From assembly GCA_002305075.1 (NCBI GenBank), contig DBQC01000023.1:1-51999 (forward strand): 51,999 nt of DNA. The letters are read 5' to 3'. This document shows positions 42,367 to 51,428 of the stretch, piece by piece (positions within the stretch are counted from its first letter, which is position 1; each line of letters opens with the position of its first letter). The notes under the pieces are model-generated. The model was given only the letters and a program-made list of their open reading frames with translations. It was not told the origin of the DNA and made no database searches. This stretch comes from Ruminococcaceae bacterium UBA1404 (GTDB taxonomy: Bacteria; Bacillota; Clostridia; Oscillospirales; Ruminococcaceae). The position numbers were made by a program, and so were the translations under genes.

Positions 42367-43245
42367 ATGCAAAAGGATCTTATAGGCCTTATTTCAAGCA
42401 TGATGCCAGGGTTTTCCAAGGGGCAAAAGCTCATAGCCCGCTACACGGTGGAGCACTACGACAAGGCGGCCTTTATGACGGCGGCCAAACTCGGACAGGC
42501 CGTGGGTGTGAGCGAGTCTACGGTGGTGCGCTTTGCCTCCGAGTTGGGGTTCGATGGATACCCCCAGTTTCAGAGCGCGCTGCAGGAGTTGATACGCAAC
42601 CGTCTTACCAATGTGCAGCGCCTGGAAATTACCGGCGCCCAGATACGGGGGGGCGATGTTCTTGAGCGGGTGCTCACAGCCGACATCGAGAAGATACGCC
42701 GAACCCTTGAAGAGACCTCCCGCGCCGATTTTAACGATGCGGTAGAGGCCATTCTATCGGCTAAAACCATCTACATTTTAGGCATCCGCTCAGCGCTGTC
42801 CATCGCTACCTTTTTGAATTACTATTTCAACCACATCTTTGATAATGTCCGGTTTATCAGCGCATCGAGCACCAGCGATGTTTTTGAGCAGCTTATCAAA
42901 ATTAAGCCGGGCGACCTGTTTATCGGCATCAGCTTTCCCCGCTATTCCCAGCGCACCATTGTGGCCATGCGTTTTGCTCGGGACCAGGGCGCCACCACGC
43001 TGGCTATTACCGACTCCTCGGTATCGCCGCTGGCTGAGAGCGCCGACCACTGCCTGTTTGCCCGCAGCGATATGTGGAGCTTTGTGGACTCGCTTGTGGC
43101 CCCTTTAAGCCTTGTGGATGCGCTGATTGTGGCGGTGGGTATGCGGCGCAAAGAAGCCGTGAGCTCGGCTTACGAGCAGCTTGAGCGCATTTGGGATCAA
43201 TATGATGTCTATGCCAAATCAGGGGAGACGGATGCGGTAAAATGA
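42367..43245 (+). CDS. MurR/RpiR family transcriptional regulator
   Basis: 292 residues. N-terminal HTH of the RpiR type (MTAAKLGQAVGVSESTVVRF near 38-57, ELGFDGYPQFQ) and a C-terminal SIS domain at about 125-260 (IYILGIRSALSIATFLNYYF, LFIGISFPRYSQRTI) that would sense a phosphosugar. It is followed by the flavoprotein gene with a 4-base overlap, so they form an operon, though the functional link is unclear. Ligand unknown; MurNAc-6-P is one possibility for this family, not shown here. Confidence 0.92.
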   Translation: MQKDLIGLISSMMPGFSKGQKLIARYTVEHYDKAAFMTAAKLGQAVGVSESTVVRFASELGFDGYPQFQSALQELIRNRLTNVQRLEITGAQIRGGDVLERVLTADIEKIRRTLEETSRADFNDAVEAILSAKTIYILGIRSALSIATFLNYYFNHIFDNVRFISASSTSDVFEQLIKIKPGDLFIGISFPRYSQRTIVAMRFARDQGATTLAITDSSVSPLAESADHCLFARSDMWSFVDSLVAPLSLVDALIVAVGMRRKEAVSSAYEQLERIWDQYDVYAKSGETDAVK

Positions 43246-44483
43246 ATTTTGATTATGATGTTGTGGTGGTGGGCGCCGGTCCGGCCGGCATGATGGCCGC
43301 CGGACGAGCAGGAGCCAGGGGCCTTCGGGTGCTGCTGATCGAGCGTAACGCCCGCCCCGGGCGTAAGCTGCTCATCACCGGCAAGGGACGCTGCAACCTT
43401 ACCAACAACTGTTCGGTGGAGGATTTGCTCGCGGCGGTGCGCCGTGGCGGGCGCTTTTTGCACAGTGCGTCGGCCGCCTTTACCCCGGCTGACACCATGG
43501 CCTTTTTCGAAGGGCTGGGGCTGCCCCTTAAAACCGAGCGGGGCCGGCGGGTTTTTCCGGCCTCCGACCGATCGGTGGATGTGCTACTTGCGCTGCGCCG
43601 CTATATGGAAGCCGGCGGTGTGCAGCTTATCACGGGCCGGGTGTCGGCCCTTGCCACCCGGGAGGGAGCTATCACCGGCGTGCTTCTAAAAGATGGTCGG
43701 GCCATCTCGGCTCCGGCGGTGGTACTAGCCACCGGCGGCATGAGCTACCCCGCCACCGGCTCGGACGGCAGCGGCTATGCACTGGCCGAGGCTGTGGGTC
43801 ACAGCATTGTGCCCCCTAGGGCCTCGCTGGTTCCCATTGTTATCGCCGAGGACTTTTGCGCCGAGCTCAGTGGCCTTTCTCTGCGCAATGTCACATTAAG
43901 CCTGATTAAGGGTAAAAAGACGCTCTTTTGCGAAATTGGCGAGCTGCTGTTTACCCATTTTGGAGTATCGGGTCCGCTTGCGCTGTCGGCCTCCAGTTAC
44001 ATAGAGGGTTCTCCGGACGACTACCGACTAACCATCGACCTTAAACCCGGTCTGGATGCTGACCGGCTCGACCGGCGGCTGCTGCGCGACTTTGAGGAGC
44101 GGCCCAATCGAGACTTTATCAACGCCCTGGGCGGTCTGCTGCCCCGGAGCCTTATTCCGGTGGTGGTGCGGCGCTCGGGCATCGATTCGGATACAAAGGT
44201 GCACCAAATCACTCGGGCTCAGCGTATAGAGCTGGGGCGGCTGCTAAAAAACTTCAGCCTTACGCCTGTCGGCCTGCGCCCTATCGAGGAGGCGGTTGTC
44301 ACGGCCGGGGGCATTCATCTTCGGGAGGTAAACCCCAAAACCATGGGCTCTAAGCTTGTATCGGGGCTTTACTTTGCAGGGGAAGTGCTCGACCTGGACG
44401 CCTATACCGGCGGCTACAATTTGCAGATAGCATTTGCCACCGGACAGGCCGCCGGCGGCAGCGTGGGGGGAGAAAAATTATGA
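43242..44483 (+). CDS. NAD(P)/FAD-dependent oxidoreductase, BaiN/HI0933 (YhiN) family
   Basis: 413-residue flavoprotein. FAD-binding VVVVGAGPAGMMAAGRAGAR near 5-24, the family-specific RPGRKLLITGKGRCNLTNN near 41-59, ATGGMSYPATGSDGSGYALA near 165-184 and a C-terminal GLYFAGEVLDLDAYTGGYN near 375-393. BaiN relatives have been linked to bile-acid steps in some gut Clostridia, but most members are uncharacterised. It overlaps cmk by 4 bases and begins the cmk-plsC-ispH/rpsA run, a neighbourhood often seen in Clostridia. Confidence 0.92.
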   Translation: MNFDYDVVVVGAGPAGMMAAGRAGARGLRVLLIERNARPGRKLLITGKGRCNLTNNCSVEDLLAAVRRGGRFLHSASAAFTPADTMAFFEGLGLPLKTERGRRVFPASDRSVDVLLALRRYMEAGGVQLITGRVSALATREGAITGVLLKDGRAISAPAVVLATGGMSYPATGSDGSGYALAEAVGHSIVPPRASLVPIVIAEDFCAELSGLSLRNVTLSLIKGKKTLFCEIGELLFTHFGVSGPLALSASSYIEGSPDDYRLTIDLKPGLDADRLDRRLLRDFEERPNRDFINALGGLLPRSLIPVVVRRSGIDSDTKVHQITRAQRIELGRLLKNFSLTPVGLRPIEEAVVTAGGIHLREVNPKTMGSKLVSGLYFAGEVLDLDAYTGGYNLQIAFATGQAAGGSVGGEKL

Positions 44484-45139
44484 TTGCCATTGCCATAGAT
44501 GGTCCGTCGGCAGCGGGCAAAAGCACGCTGGCAAAGCGCCTGGCTAAAGAGCTGGGCTATATCTATGTGGACACCGGGGCTCTCTATCGGGCCATTGGCC
44601 TCCACGCCGTCAGGCAGGGGGTAAGCCCCGCCGATGCCGAGCGGGTGGCTGCGCTGCTGCCCCATGTGCGCCTCTCGGTGGACTATTCCCCCGAGGGTCA
44701 GCGGGTGCTGCTAAACGGCGAGGATGTCAGCCAGGCCATCCGCTCGCCCGAGATGGGGATGGCCGCCTCGGCCGTATCTGCCCATCCGGCGGTTCGGGCC
44801 TTTTTACTTGAGCAGCAGCGGGACATGGCCCGCCACAGCAACCTTGTGATGGACGGTCGGGACATCGGCACCGTGGTGCTGCCCGACGCTCAGTATAAAA
44901 TTTTTCTCACCGCCACCCCCGAGGCCCGCACTCACCGGCGTATGCGGGACCATCAGGCCCGGGGGGAGCAGGTGGACTACGAGAGCCTGCTGCGGGACAT
45001 CCTCAAAAGGGACGAGCAGGATACCAACCGACCCATTGCCCCCCTGCGCCCGGCCGAGGACGCCGTGATTATCGACAGCACCCACCTCACCCTCGACGAG
45101 GTGGTAAAGACCATCAAGGCGCTTATGGGGAGGGCTTAA
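44480..45139 (+). CDS. cmk: Cytidylate kinase
   Basis: Phosphorylates CMP and dCMP, 219 residues. P-loop IDGPSAAGKST at 7-17, DTGALYRAIG near 36-45, GRDIGTVVLPDA near 132-143 and RDEQDTNRPIAPLRPAEDA near 179-197. The order cmk, plsC, ispH, rpsA is classic for Clostridia. Starts within the last codons of the flavoprotein and is followed 3 bases after its stop by plsC. Confidence 0.97.
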   Translation: MIAIAIDGPSAAGKSTLAKRLAKELGYIYVDTGALYRAIGLHAVRQGVSPADAERVAALLPHVRLSVDYSPEGQRVLLNGEDVSQAIRSPEMGMAASAVSAHPAVRAFLLEQQRDMARHSNLVMDGRDIGTVVLPDAQYKIFLTATPEARTHRRMRDHQARGEQVDYESLLRDILKRDEQDTNRPIAPLRPAEDAVIIDSTHLTLDEVVKTIKALMGRA

Positions 45140-45142
45140 ACA

Positions 45143-45814
45143 ATGACATGGTTTCAGCTTCTTGCCAAGACGCTAACCCGGCCCTTTTTTATGCTCTGGC
45201 TGCGCGTGCGCTTTTATGGGCTCGAAAACCTCCCCAAAAAGGGGGGCTACATCCTTTGCTGCAACCACAACAGCAACCTCGACCCCATTTTGCTCACCTG
45301 GCCCCTTAGGCAGATGATTTGCTATATGGCTAAGGAGCAGCTCTTCACAACCCCTGTGGCCCGCATTTTTTACTTGTTGGGGGCCTTTCCGGTGCAGCGG
45401 GGCACCGGTGATACAGCCGCGTTGGACACGGCGGCCCAGCGTCTGCGCCAAGGGCATATCCTCGGCCTCTTTCCCGAGGGGCACCGCCACCCGGTGGGTC
45501 AGCCCGGACGGCCCAAGTCGGGGGCGGCCCTCATCGCCAAGGCTACCGGCGCCGATGTGCTGCCCTGTGCCATCCACTACACCAAGGGTCACCGTTTTGG
45601 CAGTCGAGTGACGGTGTGCTTTGGGTCCCTTATTCCCAACGATGCCCTGTTTGAGGGGGAGGAGGGCCCCCGGCAGATCAAGCGGGCCACCCGTAAGCTG
45701 TGGGACGCAACCCTCGCCCTGCTCGAGCAGCACCACGGCATTTTACCCCCGGCTAAAACGCCCGCTGCCCTAAAGCCTGCCGAAGTGCAGCCCCCAATTG
45801 AGCACGAAAGCTGA
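45143..45814 (+). CDS. plsC: 1-acyl-sn-glycerol-3-phosphate acyltransferase
   Basis: Phospholipid synthesis, 223 residues, membrane-associated. Acyltransferase block I NHNSNLDP (NHx4D) near 37-44, block III LFPEGHRHP near 107-115 (the usual FPEGTRS has His-Arg-His here), and a hydrophobic start. The tail is Pro/Ala-rich. Located between cmk and ispH-rpsA with 3- and 11-base gaps. Confidence 0.93.
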   Translation: MTWFQLLAKTLTRPFFMLWLRVRFYGLENLPKKGGYILCCNHNSNLDPILLTWPLRQMICYMAKEQLFTTPVARIFYLLGAFPVQRGTGDTAALDTAAQRLRQGHILGLFPEGHRHPVGQPGRPKSGAALIAKATGADVLPCAIHYTKGHRFGSRVTVCFGSLIPNDALFEGEEGPRQIKRATRKLWDATLALLEQHHGILPPAKTPAALKPAEVQPPIEHES

Positions 45815-45825
45815 AAGGAAGACTT

Positions 45826-47847
45826 ATGCCCAGCAAAATTATTGTAGCAGAACAAGCAGGCTACTGCTTTGGCGTACGCCGAGCGGTGGAAATGGTGGAG
45901 GCCGGTCTTGCCGCTGGCGAGACCCTGTGCACATTGGGACCCATCATCCACAACCCGCAGGTGGTGGATGATCTAGCCCGACGGGGAGCCGTGGCCATTG
46001 ACGATATTTCCAAAGCCGAGGGCCGTCGGGTGGTCATACGGGCCCACGGTGTGCCGGCCTGTGTCACCGAGCAACTCACCCAAAACGGCACCCCCTTTAC
46101 CGATGCCACCTGCCCCTATGTCAAAAAAATCCACCGCATTGTGGCCGATGCCCAGCCGGGCACCCGGATTATCGTTATCGGCAATCCCGATCATCCCGAG
46201 GTCAAGGGTATTGTGGGTCACGCCGCCGAGCCGGTTGATGTCGTGCCCGATGCCCAGGCCCTTAAAACCCTGTTAGAGGGCATAAATACCGAGGAATCCT
46301 TGATTTTAGTGGCACAAACCACCCTAAAACGGTCAGAATGGCATTGCTGCAAGGACTTTTTGAAAAAGGACTATACAAAAAGTCAAATTTTTGATACAAT
46401 ATGCGATGCTACGATGCAACGGCAAGAAGAGGCCCAAAAGCTTGCACAAATAGCCGATCTTATGATTGTGGTGGGGGGGCGGCACAGCTCTAACACCACC
46501 AAGCTGGCCGAGATTTGCAGCGCCCATACCCGGACGCTGCGCATTGAGACAGCGGACGAGCTTAGAGCCATGGGGCTCAAGCCGCCCAAAGGGCTTGTGG
46601 GCATTACTGCGGGTACTTCTACGCCGCCGAGCATCATTAAGGAGGTACAAGAAACCATGAGTGAAATTCTGTCGAACCAGGAAGAGCTTAGCTTTGAGGA
46701 GATGCTGGAACAATCGTTTAAGAGCGTTCGCAACGGCGAAAAGGTAACGGGTGTTGTAACAACCCTGTCACCCACCGAAGTGGGGGTGGATATAGGAACC
46801 AAGCACGCCGGCTACATCCCGTTGTCCGAGCTCACAGACGATCCCACCGCAAGCATTGAAGACTTAGTCAAGAAGGGCGACGAGCTCGAGCTCATGGTTG
46901 TTCGTGTCAACGATGTCGAAGGTACCGTGATGCTCTCTAAAAAGCGTCTGGATGCCGCAGCCGGCTTTGAGCGCGTGATGAACGCCGTGGACACCCAGGA
47001 GGTGCTCGAAGGCGTGGTCACCGAGGTTATCAAGGGCGGTCTGTTGGTGCTGACCCATGGCGTAAAAGTGTTTGTGCCGGCCTCTCATGCCACCCTCAGC
47101 CGCACCGACGATCTGAGCCCCATGCTGCGCACCAAGGTCAGCTTTAAGATTCTAGAGGTCAACCGCCAGCGCCGCCGGGCCGTAGGCTCCATTAAAACCG
47201 TGCTGCGCGAAGAGCGCAAGGAGAAGGAGCGCCAGTTCTGGGATACCGTGGAGGTGGGCCAGAAGTTCACCGGCACGGTTAAATCTCTCACCGACTACGG
47301 TGCCTTTATCGATCTTGGAGGCGTGGACGGCATGGTGCATGTGTCCGAGCTCTCCTGGGCCAAAATTCGCCACCCCTCGCAGGTGGTTCAGGTGGGCCAG
47401 GAAGTGGATGTCTATGTCCGCGACCTCGACCATGAAAAACGCAAAATCTCCCTCGGTTACAAGCGCGACGAGGACAATCCCTGGAACATCCTCGAGCGGG
47501 ACTATGCCGTGGGTCAGGATCACGATGTCAAGGTTGTCTCTCTCACCACCTTTGGCGCCTTTGCCGAGCTTATCCCCGGCATCGACGGCCTTATCCATAT
47601 CAGCCAGCTGGCCACCCATCGGGTGGGCAAGCCCTCGGACGCCGTGAGCGTGGGGGATGTGGTGCGGGTGCGCATCACCGAGCTGGACTTCGAGCGCAAG
47701 CGGGTTAGCCTCTCTATCCGGGCCGTCCAGGAGGACGCTCAGGCTACCGAGGATGCCCAGGCGCTGGCCGACTACAACGCCACCCAGACCGAGGCTCCGG
47801 ACGAGGAGGCCGCTCCCGCCGAGGAGACTCCCGCCGACGAGGCCTAA
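45826..47847 (+). CDS. ispH-rpsA: IspH-ribosomal protein S1 fusion
   Basis: 673 residues in two parts. Residues 1-280 are HMBPP reductase (last step of the non-mevalonate isoprenoid route): 4Fe-4S cysteines in AGYCFGVRRA (Cys13), DATCPYVKKIH (about 96) and DTICDATMQRQ (about 188), and the VGGRHSSNT signature. From about 295 to 640 come four S1 RNA-binding domains (GEKVTGVVTTLSPTEVGVDI, EGVVTEVIKGGLLV, GQKFTGTVKSLTDYGAFIDL, DHDVKVVSLTTFGAFAEL), then an acidic Ala/Glu/Pro-rich tail. The junction LSNQEELSFEEML reads like a former rpsA start (a GAGG-like site and ATG precede it), but the frame is continuous. Such fusions are known in Clostridia. Confidence 0.95.
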   Translation: MPSKIIVAEQAGYCFGVRRAVEMVEAGLAAGETLCTLGPIIHNPQVVDDLARRGAVAIDDISKAEGRRVVIRAHGVPACVTEQLTQNGTPFTDATCPYVKKIHRIVADAQPGTRIIVIGNPDHPEVKGIVGHAAEPVDVVPDAQALKTLLEGINTEESLILVAQTTLKRSEWHCCKDFLKKDYTKSQIFDTICDATMQRQEEAQKLAQIADLMIVVGGRHSSNTTKLAEICSAHTRTLRIETADELRAMGLKPPKGLVGITAGTSTPPSIIKEVQETMSEILSNQEELSFEEMLEQSFKSVRNGEKVTGVVTTLSPTEVGVDIGTKHAGYIPLSELTDDPTASIEDLVKKGDELELMVVRVNDVEGTVMLSKKRLDAAAGFERVMNAVDTQEVLEGVVTEVIKGGLLVLTHGVKVFVPASHATLSRTDDLSPMLRTKVSFKILEVNRQRRRAVGSIKTVLREERKEKERQFWDTVEVGQKFTGTVKSLTDYGAFIDLGGVDGMVHVSELSWAKIRHPSQVVQVGQEVDVYVRDLDHEKRKISLGYKRDEDNPWNILERDYAVGQDHDVKVVSLTTFGAFAELIPGIDGLIHISQLATHRVGKPSDAVSVGDVVRVRITELDFERKRVSLSIRAVQEDAQATEDAQALADYNATQTEAPDEEAAPAEETPADEA

Positions 47848-47968
47848 TTACCTTCACAAAGTTTTATAGCGCTGCATATTTTCCTTTACTAAAGGACACT
47901 TCCTTATACGGGTGCGTCCTGCACCCAAGGGGCGCTCCTGTGGGCGCTATCCAAAGTAAGGAGAGAGG
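47848..47968 (+). promoter_or_regulatory. Leader before the DUF4358 lipoprotein
   Basis: 120 bases with two small hairpins (GGGTGC/GCACCC and GCGC/GCGC around 47918-47948) and a GTAAGGAGAGAGG ribosome site. No clear promoter or terminator T-run is visible. Confidence 0.4.
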
Positions 47969-48532
47969 ATGCAGATGATTCAGAACATAACTCGGGGGCT
48001 TTTGCTCACGCTGGCGCTGGCTTTGCTGTTGACCGGCTGCACGGCCAAAAGCGAGCCCAACACCATCAAGGACGGCGGCAAGCTCAGCGATGTGATGGCC
48101 CATGTGGACCTAAAGTTTGAGGAAAAATACGGCTCTGCAGCCGTACCCGGCCTGGTCGAGCCCATAGACGACCGCATATTGGCCGACTTTTATGGCCTGG
48201 ATGCGGCCGATGTCACCGATATGGCCGGCGGCAGCAGTATGCTTATCCTCAATTCGGATACCTTGGTGGGTCTTAAAGCTGCCGAGGGCAAGCTTGAGCA
48301 GGTGATAGAGGCGCTAAACCGGCGCAAGGCCGACTTAGAGGCCCAGTACGAGTTTTACAATGTCAGCGGTTCCTACGACCGGGCGCTGGCCGGCGAGGTC
48401 TACCAGCGGGGGGACTATGTGTTCCTCATCGTGGTGGGTCAGCCCTCCGGCGAGGGGGACAGCATCACCTATAACTTTGCCGACGATGTGGCCATGGCTA
48501 AAGCCGCCATCGACGAGATGTTTTACGACTAA
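47969..48532 (+). CDS. DUF4358-type lipoprotein
   Basis: 187 residues. Signal and lipobox: hydrophobic LLLTLALALLLTGC with Cys24 as lipidation site. The mature part has EPIDDRILADFYGLDAADVT, a pattern seen in DUF4358 proteins. In Clostridia such proteins are found in front of MBOAT and DHHW genes, as here, and are thought to assist export or acylation of a surface polymer. Function not established. A terminator at 48561-48586 separates it from the MBOAT gene. Confidence 0.8.
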   Translation: MQMIQNITRGLLLTLALALLLTGCTAKSEPNTIKDGGKLSDVMAHVDLKFEEKYGSAAVPGLVEPIDDRILADFYGLDAADVTDMAGGSSMLILNSDTLVGLKAAEGKLEQVIEALNRRKADLEAQYEFYNVSGSYDRALAGEVYQRGDYVFLIVVGQPSGEGDSITYNFADDVAMAKAAIDEMFYD

Positions 48533-48560
48533 GACCTACAACTTTGCTACATGATAAAGA

Positions 48561-48586
48561 AAAGCCCCTTTTAAAGGGGCTTTTTT
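48561..48586 (+). terminator. Terminator after the DUF4358 gene
   Basis: AAGCCCCTTTTAAAGGGGCTT followed by TTTT. A plain intrinsic terminator on the plus strand, 30 bases after the stop. The MBOAT gene starts about 70 bases later. Confidence 0.92.
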
Positions 48587-48653
48587 ATAGAAAAAAGCAC
48601 AGAGAGGGGCGCGTCTCCTCCTAATAATAGCCCTTTAGGGGACGGAGGGCCGT

Positions 48654-50030
48654 ATGGTTTTTTCGAGCATTCTGTTTGTGTTTTACTTTTTGCCCATAAC
48701 CTTGGGCCTTTATTATCTCACACCGGTTAAGTACCGCAACCTTACAGTGCTTATTTGCAGTTTGTTTTTCTACTGTTGGGGCGAAGTGCGCTATTTTCCG
48801 CTTATCGTGGGTTCCATTGTGTTCGAGTACCTGCTCGTGCGGGTGATGGAGCGCTTTAAGCATCGCCGCCGGGTGCAAACCGGCCTGCTTATCTTCTCCA
48901 TTGTGGTGAATTTGGGACTGCTGGGCCTGTTTAAGTATGCCGACTTTGTTATCATCAACCTCAACCGCTTTTTTGGGCTGGGTCTGTCCACGCTGAATTT
49001 GGTGCTGCCCTTAGGCATCAGCTTTTACACCTTTCAAAAGATCTCCTACACCTTCGACTACTACCGGGGCGACACCGAGATGGAGCCAAGCCTCATCGAC
49101 TTTGGGGCCTATGTGGTGCTGTTTCCTCAGCTCATCGCTGGGCCCATTGTGCGCTATGTGGAGGTGTCCCGGGAGCTTAAAAACCGCCGGGTCACGCTGG
49201 AGGATATGTCCGAGGGTATTAGAAACTTCATTCTCGGCCTTGGCAGCAAGGTGCTTATTGCCAACAATGTGGGGGCCCTCTGGAGCGAAATGGCCGAACT
49301 GGGCTACCGAAACCTCTCCACCGGTCTTGCCTGGGTGGGTCTGCTTGGCTTTGCGCTGCAAATCTACTTCGACTTTTCGGGCTACTCCCTCATGGCCATC
49401 GGCATGGGGGGCATGCTGGGTTTTAATTTTCCCGAAAACTTTCGCTACCCGTACATCTCCCGCAGCTTTACCGAGTTTTGGCGGCGCTGGCATATGACGC
49501 TGGGCACCTGGATTCGGGACTATATCTACTTTCCGCTGGGCGGCAGCCGCCGAGGTCAGGGGCGCACGGTGCTCAACCTGTTTGTCTGCTGGTTTGCCAC
49601 CGGACTCTGGCACGGTGCCGACTGGAACTTTGTGCTGTGGGGACTGATGTTCTTTGTGCTCATCTCCATAGAGAAGGGCGGCTTTCTGGATTTTCTTAAT
49701 CGCCACGCCATTCTGTCCAGGCTCTACTTTTTCCCCATTCTTATGCTGAGCTGGGCTGTGTTTGCCGAGAGCGACTTTTCTCAAATGGGCCTGCTTATCA
49801 GCCGGCTATTTTTGCCCCACGACGGCATTTCCGCCCTTTACTACCTGCGCAATTATGGGGCAATTCTGCTGATTGGCATGGTGCTGTCCACCCCGGTGCT
49901 CGAAGCGCCGGTGGCTTGGCTCACCCGCAACCGTTATGTGGCCACGGCGCTCTATGGGGGCATTCTGCTGCTCTCGGTGGCCTATTTGGTGGACTCCACC
50001 TACAATCCCTTCCTCTACTTCCGCTTTTAG
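48654..50030 (+). CDS. MBOAT family O-acyltransferase (AlgI/DltB-like)
   Basis: 458-residue polytopic membrane enzyme that moves an acyl (usually acetyl) group across the membrane to a polysaccharide. About ten hydrophobic helices; PLGISFYTFQKISYTFDYYRG near 118-138, FWRRWHMTLGTWIRDYIYFP near 275-294 and the catalytic His in GLWHGADWNFVLWG near 321. Good GGAGGGCC ribosome site. The next gene, 12 bases on, encodes a DHHW protein of the AlgJ/AlgX kind, the usual partner. Confidence 0.94.
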   Translation: MVFSSILFVFYFLPITLGLYYLTPVKYRNLTVLICSLFFYCWGEVRYFPLIVGSIVFEYLLVRVMERFKHRRRVQTGLLIFSIVVNLGLLGLFKYADFVIINLNRFFGLGLSTLNLVLPLGISFYTFQKISYTFDYYRGDTEMEPSLIDFGAYVVLFPQLIAGPIVRYVEVSRELKNRRVTLEDMSEGIRNFILGLGSKVLIANNVGALWSEMAELGYRNLSTGLAWVGLLGFALQIYFDFSGYSLMAIGMGGMLGFNFPENFRYPYISRSFTEFWRRWHMTLGTWIRDYIYFPLGGSRRGQGRTVLNLFVCWFATGLWHGADWNFVLWGLMFFVLISIEKGGFLDFLNRHAILSRLYFFPILMLSWAVFAESDFSQMGLLISRLFLPHDGISALYYLRNYGAILLIGMVLSTPVLEAPVAWLTRNRYVATALYGGILLLSVAYLVDSTYNPFLYFRF

Positions 50031-50042
50031 GAGGATAAGTGC

Positions 50043-51158
50043 GTGAAAAAGCTGCTTAAATATCCGCTTATTCCGGCATTTTGGGGCTTTGTCGGGCTTT
50101 TTATGCTCCTTGATGTGCTGCTGCCCGGCGCCACCTATTCGGAAATCGAGAACCGTCAGCTGGCCTCTATGCCTAAGCTGACTTTATCAAGCCTGATGAG
50201 CAATAGCTTCACCGGCCAGTTTGAGGTGTATCTAAACGACCACTTTTTGCTGCGGGACGGCTGGATTACACTCAAGTCCATGTCGGAATCGGCTCTGCTT
50301 AAAACCGAGAACAACGGCATTGTCTATGGCGCAGAAGGCAGTATGTTCGAAAAACACCGCCCCAGCCTTACCCAGTATTATACGCGCAATATCCAGCGCA
50401 TCGCCGATTTTGTGGCCGCCCATCCCCAGCGCCGCATCACGCTGGCCATCGCTCCCGGCGCCGAGGTGGTACAAACTGATCGGCTGCCGGCCGGTATGCC
50501 GGTTTATGATGAGCTGACGGCCATCAACCAAGCTTACAGCGCCATCGAGGCGGCCGGCGGCCAGACCATCGATGTCTACAGCGCCCTTTATGCCCACCGG
50601 GAGGAGTATATCTACTTTCGCACCGACCACCACTGGACGGCCCGGGCCGCCCGCATTTTTGCCGAGAGCTTTCTGGCTGCGGCCGGACGCCCCATCCCCG
50701 ACTTTGATAAGATAGAGATAAAAAGCCTATCGTCCTTTTTAGGCACCCACTATAATAAGGCCAAAAGCTGGAATGCCCGGCCCGACCACATCGACTACTA
50801 CGAGGTGCCTTTAAGTTCGGTTCATGTGGCTGGCGAGCCAAAGCCCGCCTATTATGACGCCGCCCAGTTTGACACTCGGGACAAATACGCGGCCTTTTTG
50901 TGGGGCAACGCCGGGATTACGGTGCTGCGCCGCACCGAGCAGCCCGAGAGTCGGCTGCTTATCATCAAAGACTCCTACGCCAACATTTTGGCGCCGCTGC
51001 TCACCCAAAGCTACGACGAAGTGGTGCTCATAGACCTGCGGGCGCTCACCACCCATCTCAGCGATTATCTGGCCGGGGAAGACTTTGACGACATTCTCAT
51101 CCTCTACAGTTTTCGCAGCCTGGGCAGCGACAACAACATCGCAAAACTAAACTACTAG
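50043..51158 (+). CDS. DHHW/AlgJ-like O-acetylation protein
   Basis: 371 residues; one N-terminal membrane anchor (about 7-28), then an extracellular SGNH-like domain. EIENRQLASMPKLT near 40-53 and the signature YFRTDHHWTARAA near 198-210 are diagnostic of the DHHW family; GxxD-like ITLAIAPGAEVVQTD and RLLIIKDSYANILAP near 320 are also present. In alginate systems AlgJ/AlgX take the acetyl group from the MBOAT protein. The polymer acylated here is not encoded nearby. GTG start at 50043. Confidence 0.92.
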   Translation: MKKLLKYPLIPAFWGFVGLFMLLDVLLPGATYSEIENRQLASMPKLTLSSLMSNSFTGQFEVYLNDHFLLRDGWITLKSMSESALLKTENNGIVYGAEGSMFEKHRPSLTQYYTRNIQRIADFVAAHPQRRITLAIAPGAEVVQTDRLPAGMPVYDELTAINQAYSAIEAAGGQTIDVYSALYAHREEYIYFRTDHHWTARAARIFAESFLAAAGRPIPDFDKIEIKSLSSFLGTHYNKAKSWNARPDHIDYYEVPLSSVHVAGEPKPAYYDAAQFDTRDKYAAFLWGNAGITVLRRTEQPESRLLIIKDSYANILAPLLTQSYDEVVLIDLRALTTHLSDYLAGEDFDDILILYSFRSLGSDNNIAKLNY

Positions 51159-51167
51159 CTTACTAAC

Positions 51168-51203
51168 AAAAGGCCGTCCCCTCCACGGGAACGGCCTTTT
51201 TAA
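51168..51203 (+). terminator. Terminator after the DHHW gene
   Basis: AAAAGGCCGTCCC, loop CTCCAC, GGGAACGGCCTTTTT. Strong bidirectional-looking intrinsic terminator 10 bases after the stop. Confidence 0.93.
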
Positions 51204-51428
51204 TATAAAATAAATGTTTTTTTCTGGAAAACAAAAAAAGTGGATAAAAAATTTCAAATTAACACTAAATGTAAATTGGATGTAACGGAAGGGTACTAAA
51301 ATATGAGACCAAGAGGTATATAAACTTGAGGGAGAGCATTTCATTATAACCAATATATGGGTTATACAAGAAATGTCTTACTGCACAACTGTTCACACCA
51401 TACACCTATTGTGAAAGGGGAGAGAGAG
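51204..51428. promoter_or_regulatory. AT-rich leader of the secreted repeat protein
   Basis: 225 AT-rich bases. A possible promoter is TTGGAT (about 51277-51282) with TAAAAT (about 51297-51303), but its spacer of about 15 is short. The ribosome site is GAAAGGGGAGAGAGAG before the ATG at 51429. A small dyad AACC/GGTT is seen near 51340-51355. No RNA gene recognised. Confidence 0.45.

Noticed and set aside
49011..49784. 257-codon minus-strand frame opposite MBOAT
   Set aside because: Shadow of the acyltransferase gene; composition is His/Lys/Pro-biased with no recognisable motif.
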